Source: Hyphomicrobiales bacterium | GTDB lineage: Bacteria; Pseudomonadota; Alphaproteobacteria; Rhizobiales; Xanthobacteraceae | Direction of reading: 5' to 3' | NCBI GenBank assembly: GCA_009377695.1 | Contig: WHTP01000005.1 | Coordinates: 1-64,000 of the forward strand | DNA length: 64,000 nucleotides | Shown here: positions 9,345 through 19,894 of the stretch, in pieces | Layout of the letters: each line of letters opens with the position of its first letter | Position numbering within the stretch: the first letter of the stretch is position 1 | Made by a program: the position numbers and the translations under genes | Notes under the pieces: model-generated | Databases searched by the model: none | Told to the model about the DNA's origin: nothing | What the model saw: only the letters and a program-made list of their open reading frames with translations

Positions 9345-10391
9345 ATGACCACGCCACAGCCGGACAGCGACCTCGCGCGGCTCTCCCGTGATATCCAAAG
9401 CCTCAACGCGCGGCCGTTGTGGGAGCGCACTCAGCGCATGGGCCCGGGCACGCCTGCGGTGCCGACGATCTGGCGCTACCGAGACATGCGGCCACAATTG
9501 CTGCGCGCGATCGACCTCATCACCGCCAAGGAAGCGGAGCGGCGCGTGTTCATGCTGGAGAACCCAGGCCTGCCGGGCACGGGCTATATCACCACGTCGC
9601 TTTACTGCGGCCTGCAGGTGATCAAACCCGGCGAGATCGCGCCCGCGCACCGGCATTCGACCAATGCGCTGCGCTTCATCATCGACGGCGAAGGCGCCTA
9701 CACCACCGTCGAAGGCGAGCGGGTGGCCATGCGGCCGGGCGACTTCGTGCTCACGCCGGGTTGGACCTGGCACGACCACGGCCATCTCGGCGACGCACCG
9801 GTGATCTGGCTGGATGCGCTCGACAATCCGTTCGGGCAATTCTTCGGCGCGATCTTCCGCGAGAACTATCCCGACGACGCGCAGGCGCCGTCGCTGGCCG
9901 AGGGCGACGCCGCGGCCCGCTACGGCGCGAACCTGATGCCGGTCGAATACCGCACTGGACGGCCGTCCTCGCCGCTCCTGGTCTATCCCTACAACCGCAC
10001 CCGCGAGGCGCTGCTGCGGCTCGCTCGCCCAGGCCCGCTGCATCCCTCGCACGGCATCAAAATGCGCTACGCCAATCCGCTCGATGGCGGCTATGTGTAC
10101 CCGACCATCGCCGTGTTCATCCAATACCTGCCGCAGGGCTTCTCCGGCCAGACCTACCGCTCGACCGACGGGACGGCATTCAACGTCGTCGAGGGCAGCG
10201 GCACCGCCCATATCGGCGACCGAACGTTCGACTTTGAACCGCATGACGTCTTCGTCGTGCCGGCCTGGACGCCCTACCACCTGAGTGCCGCCAAGGACTG
10301 CGTGTTGTTCTCGCTCTCCGATCGTGCTGCTCAAGAGAAGCTTGGCTTCTGGCGCGAAGAGGACCCGTCGAACTCCGCCGCGCGTTCATAG
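9345..10391 (+). CDS. cupin dioxygenase, gentisate 1,2-dioxygenase-like
   Basis: About 348 residues with two cupin domains. The first has the metal motif HRHSTNALRFI...PGDFVLTPGWTWHDHGH, and the second has degenerate motifs (GTAHIGDRTF, HDVFVVPAWTPYHL). This bicupin layout and length match gentisate 1,2-dioxygenase / 1-hydroxy-2-naphthoate dioxygenase, Fe(II) ring-cleaving enzymes. The exact aromatic substrate is not determinable. GTG 9336 is an alternative start overlapping the receptor stop. Together with the MarR and Bug genes it suggests a small aromatic-acid use cassette. Confidence 0.82.
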   Translation: MTTPQPDSDLARLSRDIQSLNARPLWERTQRMGPGTPAVPTIWRYRDMRPQLLRAIDLITAKEAERRVFMLENPGLPGTGYITTSLYCGLQVIKPGEIAPAHRHSTNALRFIIDGEGAYTTVEGERVAMRPGDFVLTPGWTWHDHGHLGDAPVIWLDALDNPFGQFFGAIFRENYPDDAQAPSLAEGDAAARYGANLMPVEYRTGRPSSPLLVYPYNRTREALLRLARPGPLHPSHGIKMRYANPLDGGYVYPTIAVFIQYLPQGFSGQTYRSTDGTAFNVVEGSGTAHIGDRTFDFEPHDVFVVPAWTPYHLSAAKDCVLFSLSDRAAQEKLGFWREEDPSNSAARS

Positions 10392-10490
10392 AGCATGGTC
10401 CCGAAAAGTGGGAACCGGTTTTCGGACAAGATCATGCTCAAACAAAAGCTAGATCGTGATCCGTTTCAATTGAAAAGGATCACGATCTAG
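10391..10490. repeat. two adjacent palindromic repeats (gagcatgatc family and ctagatcgtgatcc hairpin)
   Basis: 10391-10439 is a palindrome with arms gagcatggtccc / gatcatgctc, related in inverted orientation to the one at 26588-26637. 10449-10490 is a separate perfect-arm hairpin, ctagatcgtgatcc / ggatcacgatctag. They begin right at the stop codon of the cupin gene and may terminate transcription. Confidence 0.75.
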
Positions 10491-10584
10491 GGCGCAAAGA
10501 CGCGGACGCCTGTGGCATTGTAAATAGGAGGACGAATCACAACGAGCGTCGCCGTGGGCGCGACCCAGCATTCGGAGGCCCGAC

Positions 10585-10812
10585 ATGCGCTGGCTTTACA
10601 TGACCGTGATCGCCATCTTGGTCTTGGTGACAGTGATCTTCGCCTTGCAGAATCTTGAGAGCGTCACCGTGGCTTTCCTCAATTTCCAGATCAGCGCGCC
10701 GCTGGCGATCTTGATCGGGCTCATCTACCTGCTCGGCATGGTTACCGGCGGCAGCCTCTGGGCGCTGATCCGCTGGGCATTGGAGGGCTCGAAAAGGCCG
10801 CAGGGCGCCTAG
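10585..10812 (+). CDS. LapA-domain (DUF1049) small inner-membrane protein
   Basis: 75 residues with two hydrophobic segments (about 5-22 and 40-62). The motif ALQNLESVTVAFLNFQISAPLAIL is characteristic of the LapA/DUF1049 family, which in enterobacteria helps regulate LPS synthesis. GGAGG lies 7 nt before ATG 10585. The stop codon overlaps that of ntrX on the opposite strand by 3 nt, leaving no room for a terminator between them. Confidence 0.8.
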   Translation: MRWLYMTVIAILVLVTVIFALQNLESVTVAFLNFQISAPLAILIGLIYLLGMVTGGSLWALIRWALEGSKRPQGA

Positions 10813-12179
10813 TCGATCCCCAGCGCCTTGAGCTTACGGTGGAGCGCGGAGCGCTCCATGCCGACGAATTCGGCGGTGCGCGAAATATTGCCGCCGAAGC
10901 GGCTGATCTGAGCAACGAGATACTCGCGCTCGAACACCTCGCGCGCTTCGCGCAAGGGCAAACCCATGAGTTGCTCGCCGCCATTGCCGTTCGGCATCGC
11001 CGGCACCATCGAACCGACGTCCTGGGGTAGCATCGACGCGGTAATCACAGCGTCAGGTTCGCCGCCGGCCAAAATCATCAGCCGCTCGACGTTGTTGCGA
11101 AGCTGGCGCACGTTGCCCGGCCAGTCGTGCGACTGCAGCACGGCCATGGCGTCCTCGCCGATGACCCGTTTGGGCAGCCCGGTGGCACCCGAAATCTGCT
11201 CCATGAAATAAACGACGAGGTCCGGAATGTCCTCGCGCCGCTCGGCGAGCGGCGGCACGCGCACCGGCACAACCGACAGACGGTGATAGAGGTCTTCGCG
11301 AAATTTTCCGGTCATGATGTCGGCTTCGATATTGCGCGTGGTCGACGACACGATGCGCACATCGACGGAAATCTTGGACGACCCGCCGACCCGTTGGAAG
11401 GTCTGGTCCACCAGCACACGCAGAATCTTGTTCTGGGTCTCGCGCGGCATGTCGGCGATCTCGTCGATGAACAGCGTGCCGCCATGCGCTTCCTCAAGCG
11501 CGCCGATCTTGCGCTCCTGCACGCCGTCCGACGCTTCGGTGCCGAACAGCTCGCTCTCCATGCGTTCCGGCGTCATCGCTGCCGCATTGATGACCAGAAA
11601 CGGCGCCTGCGCGCGAGACGACTGGGCGTGCAGCGTGCGTGCCGCAAGCTCCTTGCCGGAGCCCGAAGGCCCGACGATCAGGACGCGGCTGTTGGTGGGC
11701 GCGACCTTTTCGACGGTCAGCCGGAGTTGGTTGATCGACGGAGAGTGGCCGATCAGCGCAGCCGGCAGCGGCTGCATCTGCTTGAGCGCCCTCACCTCGC
11801 GCTTGAGGCGCGAATTCTCGAGCGCCCGCTCGGCAACCAGCACGAGACGGTCGGCCTTGAACGGCTTCTCGATGAAGTCGTAGGCGCCCTTCTTGATCGC
11901 GGCCACCGCAGTCTCGATATTGCCGTGGCCCGAGATCATCACGATGGGAAGGTCCGGGTGCTGCTGCTTGATGGCCTCGAGGAGCTGGAGCCCGTCGAGG
12001 CGACTGCCCTGCAGCCAGATGTCGAGGAACACCAGGCTCGGCCGCCGCGTCGCCACCGCACCGAGCGCGTCGTCCGCATCGCGGGCGGTTCGGGTCAGAT
12101 AACCCTCGTCCTGCAGGATGCCGGCGACCAGCTCCCGGATGTCGGTTTCGTCGTCAACGATGAGGATGTCGGCGGTCAT
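10809..12179 (-). CDS. ntrX: nitrogen regulation response regulator NtrX
   Basis: 456 residues: receiver domain with phospho-acceptor Asp53 (FLDIWLQG), AAA+ domain with Walker A GPSGSGKE and Walker B FIDEIADMP, and a Fis-type HTH at the C-terminus. The sigma-54-contacting GAFTGA loop is absent; the segment reads ASDGVQERKIGALEEAHGG. This is typical of NtrX, which is thought not to act as a normal sigma-54 activator. It lies 15 nt downstream of ntrY, its cognate kinase. Confidence 0.93.
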   Translation of the reverse strand: MTADILIVDDETDIRELVAGILQDEGYLTRTARDADDALGAVATRRPSLVFLDIWLQGSRLDGLQLLEAIKQQHPDLPIVMISGHGNIETAVAAIKKGAYDFIEKPFKADRLVLVAERALENSRLKREVRALKQMQPLPAALIGHSPSINQLRLTVEKVAPTNSRVLIVGPSGSGKELAARTLHAQSSRAQAPFLVINAAAMTPERMESELFGTEASDGVQERKIGALEEAHGGTLFIDEIADMPRETQNKILRVLVDQTFQRVGGSSKISVDVRIVSSTTRNIEADIMTGKFREDLYHRLSVVPVRVPPLAERREDIPDLVVYFMEQISGATGLPKRVIGEDAMAVLQSHDWPGNVRQLRNNVERLMILAGGEPDAVITASMLPQDVGSMVPAMPNGNGGEQLMGLPLREAREVFEREYLVAQISRFGGNISRTAEFVGMERSALHRKLKALGID

Positions 12180-12194
12180 GGGGCGATCTTGGGT

Positions 12195-14462
12195 TCAGGG
12201 ATTAGTCGCTAGCTGTTGCGTCTTGGGGTCAGCGCCGGCCTCCGCCGGCACCGTCTCCGCGGAAAACCTCAACCGTATCCACGCTCCTCTTTGGCCCGGC
12301 ACCTTGGCGGCGGCGTCGTTCAGCTCGATGCGTCCACCATGCTCCTCAACAATCCGACCGACGATCGCGAGACCGAGGCCTGTGCCCTTCTCGCGCGTCG
12401 TCACATAGGGCTCGAGCAGCCGGCTCCGGCTCTCTTTCGGCAGTCCGATGCCGTTGTCGACCACGTCGATGACGATGTCGGTGCCCTCGCGAAGCGCCGA
12501 GACGTGGATATGGGCCGGGCCGGTACGCTCGGCCGGCGCAACGGCGGCGACCGCCTCGGTCGCGTTCTTGACGATATTGGTCAGCGCCTGCGAGATCAGC
12601 CGCCGGTCGAAACGCGCCGGCATCGGATCCTCCGACACCTCGGCGTCGATCTGGATATCGGCATTGCCGACCCGCTGCAGGAAGACCACCTGCCGCACCG
12701 TATCAGCAACATCCTCGCTGCCAATCACCGCCTTTGGCATGCGCGCGAATTGCGAGAACTCGTCGACCATGCGCTTGATGTCGTCGACCTGGCGGATGAT
12801 CGTTTCGGTGCATTGCTGAAACACTGCCGGATCCTCGGTGATCAGCTTGCCGTACTTGCGACGCAGGCGCTCTGCGGAAAGTTGGATGGGCGTGAGCGGA
12901 TTTTTGATCTCATGTGCAATGCGCCGCGCAATGTCGGCCCAGGCCGAGGTGCGCTGCGCGCTCACGAGATCGGTAATGTCGTCGAGCGTGACCACATACC
13001 CGTGATCGGATTCGGCCGACTGCTCGCTGGTCACGCGCACCGAGAGATTGCGCTCGCGATTGCCGCGGCTGATGGTCACCTGACCCTGCACGAGACGCTG
13101 ACCGCCGGACCGTGCGGTCGTGAACAGCTCGGACAGCTCGGGAACGATCTCGTCGAGCGGTTTGCTCAGCGCCTCGGTTTCGGTAAGTCCGATCAGGCGT
13201 TCGGCGGAACGGTTGAGGATGCCGATGCGGCCGTCGGCGCCGACACCGATCACGCCCGCGCTGGCGCCGGCCAGCACCGCTTCGGTGAAACGGCGACGAC
13301 TGTCAATGAGGTCGCGGGCGCGCACAATGTCGTCGCGCTGCGTCCGCAAATCCTGGGTCATCTTGTTGAAGGAGTCGCCAAGCTGCGCGAGGTCGCCCTC
13401 GGAACGCCGCGTCGGCACTTGGACGTACAGGTTGCCGGTCGAGACGACCTGCGCGGCGCCGATGAGGCGCCGGATTGGCGCAACGAGATAATTGGCGAAA
13501 TTCAACCCAATCCAGACTGCCGAGAACAGCACGATCAGCGCGATGACGGCGTACATCATGCCGAAGGCGATTTGCACGCCCAACCGTTGCGACTGGATCT
13601 CGGTGAACCGGGTGACGCCCTCCGCCGTGGCGCGCAACTGCGCGACCACCCGCGGATCGAGCAGCCGCGCGACGTAGAGATAGGTGTCGGGATAGCCACG
13701 TAACTTGATGAGACCGGCGACGTGATTGTCGTCGAGGAACATGCCGATTTGCGGCTCGTTCTCCCCGATCGTGGTGAGCGCCTGCCGCGACGGCCGGATG
13801 AGCTTCTGGTTCCCGATCTTCACATCGGCTTGGTCAACGACATTGGCGTTGCGGTCGAATATGATGATGGCGGGAAGCCCGCGCACGCCAGCCTGGAAAT
13901 TGACGAACTTGTGGAACTCGTCACGCTTCTCGTCGAACATCGGTTTTGCACGCGCGAATTCGATTGCGACCGCGATGGTGTCGGCGCGGACGATTCCCGC
14001 CTGCTCGCGCAGATAGGCTTCCGCTACAATGAGCGCGTTCTGGATCATCTGCTCGGTCTGTTCGGAGAACAGCCGGTCGAGCCCGCGATCAAGCGTGACG
14101 CTGGCGACCACGGCCACCAGGATCGCCGGCACCGCAGCGATGATTGAAAACAGGCCGACGATGCGCACGTGCAGCCGCGAGCCGGCCCGGCCGCGTCGCC
14201 GCGCCTGAACCACCCGCCAGACCTCCCAGCCGATCACCCCGATCAGCAGGAGGACCGTCAGCGCGTTGCAGAGCAGGACCGCAAGGACGGCGTCGTGGGT
14301 CGGCCGGATGGGCGTGAGATTGGCCAGCACCAGAAAAGTCGCCAGCGCCGACAATAGGGCGAGCGCGACGGCAATCACGCCCAGCAGCCGCGCCATCCGC
14401 CCCGGGGCGGTGGTCGCCGCAACGACAAGTTCGGCGGTGGCGGCCTGGCCGACGTTGGTCAT
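12195..14462 (-). CDS. ntrY: nitrogen regulation sensor kinase NtrY
   Basis: About 755 residues. Several N-terminal transmembrane segments surround a periplasmic sensing region, followed by HAMP (VAPIRRLIGAAQVVSTG), PAS, HisKA with phospho-acceptor His in [15 protein letters not shown], and HATPase with DNGIGLP and GTGLGLAIV. I chose ATG 14462 (MTNVGQAAT); an in-frame ATG at 14591 would add 43 residues that do not resemble the family. It works with NtrX in nitrogen and redox control. Confidence 0.93.
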   Translation of the reverse strand: MTNVGQAATAELVVAATTAPGRMARLLGVIAVALALLSALATFLVLANLTPIRPTHDAVLAVLLCNALTVLLLIGVIGWEVWRVVQARRRGRAGSRLHVRIVGLFSIIAAVPAILVAVVASVTLDRGLDRLFSEQTEQMIQNALIVAEAYLREQAGIVRADTIAVAIEFARAKPMFDEKRDEFHKFVNFQAGVRGLPAIIIFDRNANVVDQADVKIGNQKLIRPSRQALTTIGENEPQIGMFLDDNHVAGLIKLRGYPDTYLYVARLLDPRVVAQLRATAEGVTRFTEIQSQRLGVQIAFGMMYAVIALIVLFSAVWIGLNFANYLVAPIRRLIGAAQVVSTGNLYVQVPTRRSEGDLAQLGDSFNKMTQDLRTQRDDIVRARDLIDSRRRFTEAVLAGASAGVIGVGADGRIGILNRSAERLIGLTETEALSKPLDEIVPELSELFTTARSGGQRLVQGQVTISRGNRERNLSVRVTSEQSAESDHGYVVTLDDITDLVSAQRTSAWADIARRIAHEIKNPLTPIQLSAERLRRKYGKLITEDPAVFQQCTETIIRQVDDIKRMVDEFSQFARMPKAVIGSEDVADTVRQVVFLQRVGNADIQIDAEVSEDPMPARFDRRLISQALTNIVKNATEAVAAVAPAERTGPAHIHVSALREGTDIVIDVVDNGIGLPKESRSRLLEPYVTTREKGTGLGLAIVGRIVEEHGGRIELNDAAAKVPGQRGAWIRLRFSAETVPAEAGADPKTQQLATNP

Positions 14463-14844
14463 CACTCGCGACCATTGGAAGATGCGGGATTTTTGCAACG
14501 GTACGACCGGCGATATCCCCTGCTCGCCAGCGGAAAGTGCGGCTTTTATACAACAATGTTGCCCAATTGCGACAATTCCGGGGCCATACATGGGCGCCGG
14601 TTGTTAAGGAAGCCATTTAGGCGACCAGCAGAGACTTCATAGCCCGCGATGCGATATTAGGACGCGCTGGGCACGGAATCACCCGTGGCAAGTGCAAAGC
14701 GGCAACAACAGCACTGCGTTAGCGCATGTCCCGGAAAAGCCTGCCCCGGAACCTAATCCGGGGTGGGACCGGTCTTCCGAAAAGGACACGAGCGCCACTC
14801 AATGAAATCTAGTCTAGAGCGCGGAAGGCGTCAGCCGATCCCGC
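14463..14844. other. intergenic gap between ntrC and ntrY with a palindromic repeat
   Basis: No gene is supported here. Positions about 14722-14792 hold an imperfect palindrome (catgtcccggaaaag ... cttccgaaaaggacacg) of the same general type as the gagcatgatc repeats. The remainder near 14530-14590 is relatively AT-rich (tttatacaacaatgttg) and could contain the ntrYX promoter. No clear sigma-54 site in the correct orientation was seen. Confidence 0.5.
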
Positions 14845-16287
14845 TCAGCCGCTGGTGCGGAACACCTGGATATCCAGGTCCCTGATCTTCTTGCGTAGCG
14901 TGTTGCGGTTGAGACCGAGGAGATCGGCAGCGCGGATCTGATTGCCGCGGGTGGCCGCGAGCGTGACCGTCAGCAGCGGATATTCGATTTCACGCAGGAT
15001 CCGGTGGTAGAGCCCTGGCGGCGGAAGCTGATCGCCGCAACTCGCGAAATAGGCCGCCAGATGCCGCTCGACCGAAGCCGACAGCCCTTCGTCGGCGTGC
15101 GGCTCCTCAGTTGCCGGCAGCGTCGCCGGCTGCGCCAGCTCGGCATCGACGACAGCGGTGGTGATCGTCTCCTGCGGGTAGAGCGCGGCCAAACGCCGGG
15201 CGAGGTTCTCGAGTTCGCGCACATTGCCCGGCCAGCGGTAGCGCTTGAGGCGTTCGAGCGCGGCCTGATCGATCTGCTTCAGCGGCAGGCCCTCACGCGA
15301 GACCACGACCAGGAAATGGCGGATCAGATCGGGCACGTCCTCGAGCCGCTCGCGTAACGGCGGCAACCGCAGCGGCACCACATTGAGACGGAAGAACAGA
15401 TCCTCGCGGAACAGACCCTGCTGGATCAGGATGCGCAGGTCCTTGTTGCTTGCCGCGATGATGCGGACGTCGGTCTTGATCGGAGTGCGACCGCCGACGG
15501 TCGAATATTCTCCCTGCTGGAGCACGCGCAGCAGCCGTGTCTGCGCCTCCATCGGCATGTCGCCGATCTCGTCGAGGAAGAGCGTTCCACCTTCCGCCTG
15601 TTCGAAACGCCCGGCGCTGCGCGCATTGGCGCCGGTGAACGCGCCCTTCTCGTGCCCGAACAATTCGGACTCGATCAGGTCGCGCGGGATCGCCGCCATG
15701 TTGACCGCAACGAACGGACCCGTGCGTCGCTTGCCATAGTCGTGCAGCGCGCGCGCGACCAGTTCCTTGCCGGTGCCGGACTCGCCGGAAATCATCACCG
15801 TGAGGTCGGTCTGCATCAGGCGTGCCAGCACCCGGTAGATTTCCTGCATCGCCGGCGAGCGTCCGACCAGCGGAATGGAATCGAACTCCTCCGACTTTAC
15901 GGTCGCTTGGGTACGCTCCTTGGGCTCGGAGAGCGCGCGGCCGACGATCGCGATCAGTTCCTTGAGGTCGAACGGCTTCGGCAGGTACTCGTAAGCACCC
16001 CGCTCCGACGCGCGGATCGCGGTCATGAATGTGTTCTGCGCGCTCATGATGAGTACGGGCAGATCCGGCCGCAGTTTCTTGATGCGCGGCAGGAGGTCGA
16101 AGGCGTTCTCGTCCGGCATGACGACGTCGGTGATGACCAGGTCGCCGTCGCCCTGGCTTACCCAGCGCCACAGCGTTGCGGCATTGCTGGTTGAACGGAC
16201 TTCGTAGCCGGCGCGTGACAGCGCCTGGTTCAAGACCGTGCGGATTGCCGCGTCGTCGTCGGCCACCAGAATACTTCCGGCAGGCAT
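14845..16287 (-). CDS. ntrC: nitrogen regulation response regulator NtrC
   Basis: 480 residues: receiver with Asp54 ([11 protein letters not shown]), AAA+ domain with GESGTGKE, a complete HEKGAFTGA sigma-54 contact loop, Walker [10 protein letters not shown], and a C-terminal Fis HTH ([18 protein letters not shown]). It activates nitrogen-limitation genes with RpoN. ATG 16287 has GGGGAA upstream, and its first base overlaps the ntrB stop codon (TGATG), so translation is coupled. Confidence 0.95.
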   Translation of the reverse strand: MPAGSILVADDDAAIRTVLNQALSRAGYEVRSTSNAATLWRWVSQGDGDLVITDVVMPDENAFDLLPRIKKLRPDLPVLIMSAQNTFMTAIRASERGAYEYLPKPFDLKELIAIVGRALSEPKERTQATVKSEEFDSIPLVGRSPAMQEIYRVLARLMQTDLTVMISGESGTGKELVARALHDYGKRRTGPFVAVNMAAIPRDLIESELFGHEKGAFTGANARSAGRFEQAEGGTLFLDEIGDMPMEAQTRLLRVLQQGEYSTVGGRTPIKTDVRIIAASNKDLRILIQQGLFREDLFFRLNVVPLRLPPLRERLEDVPDLIRHFLVVVSREGLPLKQIDQAALERLKRYRWPGNVRELENLARRLAALYPQETITTAVVDAELAQPATLPATEEPHADEGLSASVERHLAAYFASCGDQLPPPGLYHRILREIEYPLLTVTLAATRGNQIRAADLLGLNRNTLRKKIRDLDIQVFRTSG

Positions 16288-17429
16288 CAGCTTCCCCTTT
16301 GGCCAGCGCCGCCCGGCTCGGCGACGTTGTCCCGGTACATGGGCATGAGTACGCGAAAGATCGTGTGTCGCGGTTGCGACTCGCATTCGATGATGCCGCC
16401 GTGATCGCCGACGATCTTCGATACGAGCGCCAGGCCGAGACCGGAGCCCGTCGGCTTCGTCGACACGAACGGATCGAACAGGTGTGGCAGCAGATCTTCC
16501 GGCACACCGGGCCCGTTGTCCTTGACGCAGAACTCCAGCGGCAGCGAGACTCGCGTCTTGCTGCCCGGCCGCGCCAGGCGCACACCGGGGCGAAATGCGG
16601 TCGTGAGCTGGATTTCCCCGTCGGACGCGTCCTCGCCGATCGATTCGGTGGCGTTCTTCACCAGATTGAGAAACAACTGAATCAGCAGATCGCGATTGGC
16701 AAAGACCGGAGGTAGTGACGGGTCGTAGTCCTCGGTAAACTTGATATTCCGCGCGAAGCCGGAATGCGCCAGCCGCTTCACGTGATCAAGCACGACATGG
16801 ATGTTAACCGGCTCGCGCTCGATCGGCCGCTCGTCGGTGAAGACCTCCATCCGGTCCACAAGCTTCACGATGCGGTCTGCCTCGTCGCAGATCAGCCGCG
16901 TCAGAGCGCGGTCGTCGTCGTTGGCGCTGCTTTCCAGCAATTGCGCCGCACCGCGGATGCCCGACAGCGGGTTCTTGATTTCATGCGCCAACATGGCAGC
17001 GAGCGCAGTGACCGAACGCGCGGCCCCGCGATGGGTAAGTTGGCGGTCCATCTTGTCGGCGATGGTCCGCTCCTGCAGCATCACGACTACGTTTTCGGGC
17101 CGTTCCGGCAGCGGGGCGACATGCAGGTCGACCAGACGCTCGCCCGGATTGCGCGGAGTCGAAAGATCGACCTTGTATTCATTGACCGCGGCGCCGCGGG
17201 CGCGGGCCTGATCGATCAGCGCGAGCAAAGGGCTGCCGAACGGCACCAGGTCGTCGAGCGAATGGCGGCGCAACATCAGCAGTGAGGCCTCGAAGAAGGA
17301 TTCGGCTGCCGCATTGGCATTGGCGACCCGGCCATCCGCCGCCACCATGATGACCGGATGCGGCAAAGCATCGAGCATCGCATCGGCGGTTCCCGACGGC
17401 AGCGTCGGCATGGGCTCGAGACTGTTCAT
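16287..17429 (-). CDS. ntrB: nitrogen regulation histidine kinase NtrB
   Basis: 380 residues and soluble: N-terminal PAS domain ([27 protein letters not shown]), HisKA with [14 protein letters not shown], and HATPase with LVKNATES and GSGLGLALV. It phosphorylates NtrC under nitrogen limitation and is controlled by PII in the family. ATG 17429 overlaps the dusB stop (ATGA). An open frame continues upstream inside dusB but is its shadow. Confidence 0.95.
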   Translation of the reverse strand: MNSLEPMPTLPSGTADAMLDALPHPVIMVAADGRVANANAAAESFFEASLLMLRRHSLDDLVPFGSPLLALIDQARARGAAVNEYKVDLSTPRNPGERLVDLHVAPLPERPENVVVMLQERTIADKMDRQLTHRGAARSVTALAAMLAHEIKNPLSGIRGAAQLLESSANDDDRALTRLICDEADRIVKLVDRMEVFTDERPIEREPVNIHVVLDHVKRLAHSGFARNIKFTEDYDPSLPPVFANRDLLIQLFLNLVKNATESIGEDASDGEIQLTTAFRPGVRLARPGSKTRVSLPLEFCVKDNGPGVPEDLLPHLFDPFVSTKPTGSGLGLALVSKIVGDHGGIIECESQPRHTIFRVLMPMYRDNVAEPGGAGQRGS

Positions 17430-18466
17430 GCCGCGGCTTTCTCCGGTCCGGAGAATTCGTCGAAGGCCGCCGCCAGCCGATGTCGTACCGCGTGCGGATC
17501 GATTTGCGTAAGCACGTTCTCGCGATGCGCCTTGAGCCGTGCGGCAGGCACGCCTGCCATCGCAGCCGCCGTGTCGAGCGCCCATCCGAGATGCTTGCGG
17601 GCGTGGCGCAGGCCGACGGAGCCATGATGCGTGAGCATCTCGTCGTAGAGCGCGAGCGTCTGTCCGAGTTGGACTGCAAGCGGCGGCGCGCTCTCGCGAC
17701 GGCCGGTGGCGAGGTAGCGCGCGATTTGTCCGGGCAGCCATGGCTTGCCCTGAGCCGCACGTCCGACCATGACGGCGTCTGCGCCCGATGCGGCAAGCGC
17801 CGCGTCGGCATCGTCGAAGCTCTCGATGTCGCCGTTGACGACGACCGGGATCGAGACCGCCCGCTTGACCGCGCGCACTGCAGTCCAGTCGGCGCGGCCT
17901 TTGTAGAATTGGCAACGCGTACGGCCATGCACCGTGATCATGCGGACGCCCGCAGCCTCGGCGCGGCGCGCAAGCTCCGGAGCGTTGATCGTGCGGTCAT
18001 CCCAACCAAGCCGCATCTTGAGCGTCACCGGCACCGAGACGGCACCGACTGTCGCATCGATCAGGGTGAGCGCGTGGTCGAGGTTACGCATCAATGCGGA
18101 GCCCGACTCACCGCCGGTCACGTGGCGCGCCGGGCAACCCATGTTGATATCGATGATCGCGGCGCCATTGGCTTCGGCCATGCGTGCGCCTTCCGCCATC
18201 CAGTGCGCCTCGCAGCCGGCAAGCTGCACCACGTGCAAACCCACGCCCTGCCCTTCGGCACGCAGCAACGCATCGCGCCGTCCCTCCACCAGCTTGGAAC
18301 AGGCTGTCATCTCCGACACCACGAGCCCCGCCCCGAGTCGCGCCGCCAGGCGGCGGAACGGCGCATCGGTGACGCCTGACATCGGGGCAAGCACCACGCG
18401 GTTTGTCAGCGTGATTGTGCCGATCATCGGCAGGCTCGGATGGAAATCGATCATCCTTGGAACCAT
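17426..18466 (-). CDS. dusB: tRNA-dihydrouridine synthase DusB (NifR3)
   Basis: 346 residues, FMN-dependent TIM-barrel reductase acting on tRNA uridine. [14 protein letters not shown], the catalytic Cys in [15 protein letters not shown], and [12 protein letters not shown] are diagnostic. It heads the dusB-ntrB-ntrC unit, the usual nifR3-ntrBC arrangement. ATG 18454 is an alternative start four codons downstream. Confidence 0.94.
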   Translation of the reverse strand: MVPRMIDFHPSLPMIGTITLTNRVVLAPMSGVTDAPFRRLAARLGAGLVVSEMTACSKLVEGRRDALLRAEGQGVGLHVVQLAGCEAHWMAEGARMAEANGAAIIDINMGCPARHVTGGESGSALMRNLDHALTLIDATVGAVSVPVTLKMRLGWDDRTINAPELARRAEAAGVRMITVHGRTRCQFYKGRADWTAVRAVKRAVSIPVVVNGDIESFDDADAALAASGADAVMVGRAAQGKPWLPGQIARYLATGRRESAPPLAVQLGQTLALYDEMLTHHGSVGLRHARKHLGWALDTAAAMAGVPAARLKAHRENVLTQIDPHAVRHRLAAAFDEFSGPEKAAA

Positions 18467-18718
18467 TTATCCGAAGTGCCCAGGAAATAGGCGAGCCGGA
18501 CATTTGCCCAGACTTTAGCCAAATCCCTCGGACCCGGCAAGTGCTGCACTGCAAAATGTTAGACCTGTGGAGCAACCGCCCTTTGTGACAGCAGAATTCC
18601 CGTTTGCTGCCGCTTCGCGACGCGCTAGAGCGCATCGAGCGGCGGACGTCCCTTTTTTTGGGGCAAGCTTTTTCCGCGACATGCGCTAATCCCACCGTTC
18701 AATGGAAGGGTTCTGACG

Positions 18719-19894
18719 ATGGCAGGGACGGTGGCAGCAGTGGTGGTCGCAGCCGGGCGCGGGCTCCGCGCCGGCGGAGGCGTCCCCAAGCAGTATCGGC
18801 TGATGCCCGGTGGAACCGCGATCGAGCGGTCATTAGCGACGTTCTCCATTCACGGCGAGGTGACACTCGTACAGCCGGTCATCCACCGCGACGACCAGGA
18901 CACATTTCAGCGGTTCTCGTCCACGTTTCGGTCCCTGCCGCCGGTGTTCGGGGGGGCGACCCGGCAGGATTCAGTGCGATCTGGCCTCGAGGCGCTTGCT
19001 GGCCGCAAGCCGGATATCGTGCTCATCCACGATGCGGCGCGCCCGTTTGCGTCGCCGTCGCTGATCACCCGGGCGATCGCGGCCGCGGTGCAAAGTGGCG
19101 CTGCCGTGCCGGTGTTGCCGCTCGCCGATACGGTCAAGACTGTGGATGCACAGGGGCGCGTCACAGGTACCCTCGACCGCTCGTTGCTGCGTGCGGTACA
19201 GACCCCGCAGGCCTTCGCCTTTGCTGCGATTGCCGATGCACACAGGCGCGCCCAAAAGGCGGCGCGCGATGACTTCACCGACGACGCGGCGCTTGCCGAG
19301 TGGGCCGGAATGACTGTTTCGACCTTCGCCGGCGAAGCCGGCAATGTGAAACTCACCACGCCGGAGGATTTCCTGCGCGCAGAAGCCACAAGCCTGTCGG
19401 AGCTCGGGGACATCCGCACCGGATTCGGGACCGACGTCCACCAATTCACCGATGGCGACCACATCTGGCTCGGCGGCGTGAAGATCCCCCATGTCCGTGG
19501 CGTAACAGGTCACTCCGACGCCGACGTGGTGCTGCACAGCCTGGTGGATGCGATCCTTGGCGCGATCTCCGACGGCGATATCGGCGTGCATTTCCCGCCC
19601 AGCGATCCACAATGGCGCGGCGCTTCCTCCGACCAATTCCTGGCGTTCGCCGTTGAGCGCGTGCGCGCCCGCGGCGGCCTGATCGCGCATCTTGATATCA
19701 CCGTAGTCTGCGAGGCGCCGCGCGTCGGCCCGCACCGCGATGCGATGCGCGCGCGGATCGCCGAGATTGCCGGGGTGTCGCCGGAACGCGTGGCGATCAA
19801 GGCGACCACGAGCGAGAAGATGGGCTTCACCGGTCGCGGCGAAGGCATTGTCGCCTTCGCCAACGCGACGGTCCGGTTGCCCTGGAGGGATTGA
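18719..19894 (+). CDS. ispDF: bifunctional IspD/IspF isoprenoid enzyme
   Basis: 391 residues fusing two MEP-pathway enzymes. Residues 1 to about 225 are the IspD cytidylyltransferase ([25 protein letters not shown]). From about 233 comes the IspF MECDP synthase ([48 protein letters not shown]). The fusion is common in alphaproteobacteria and channels two non-adjacent pathway steps. AAGGG precedes ATG 18719. The stop overlaps the start of the next gene (TGATG). Confidence 0.96.
   Translation: MAGTVAAVVVAAGRGLRAGGGVPKQYRLMPGGTAIERSLATFSIHGEVTLVQPVIHRDDQDTFQRFSSTFRSLPPVFGGATRQDSVRSGLEALAGRKPDIVLIHDAARPFASPSLITRAIAAAVQSGAAVPVLPLADTVKTVDAQGRVTGTLDRSLLRAVQTPQAFAFAAIADAHRRAQKAARDDFTDDAALAEWAGMTVSTFAGEAGNVKLTTPEDFLRAEATSLSELGDIRTGFGTDVHQFTDGDHIWLGGVKIPHVRGVTGHSDADVVLHSLVDAILGAISDGDIGVHFPPSDPQWRGASSDQFLAFAVERVRARGGLIAHLDITVVCEAPRVGPHRDAMRARIAEIAGVSPERVAIKATTSEKMGFTGRGEGIVAFANATVRLPWRD

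Noticed and set aside
10809-12179. NtrX considered damaged because GAFTGA is missing
   Set aside because: Loss of GAFTGA is a family feature of NtrX; all other motifs are intact.
12216-13703. 495-codon plus-strand frame opposite ntrY
   Set aside because: Shadow of the kinase gene; no motif of its own and no ribosome-binding site noticed.
14681-14700. GG-N10-GC resembling a sigma-54 promoter near tggcaagtgc
   Set aside because: It points rightward with no gene in that direction, and the -12 part is poor.
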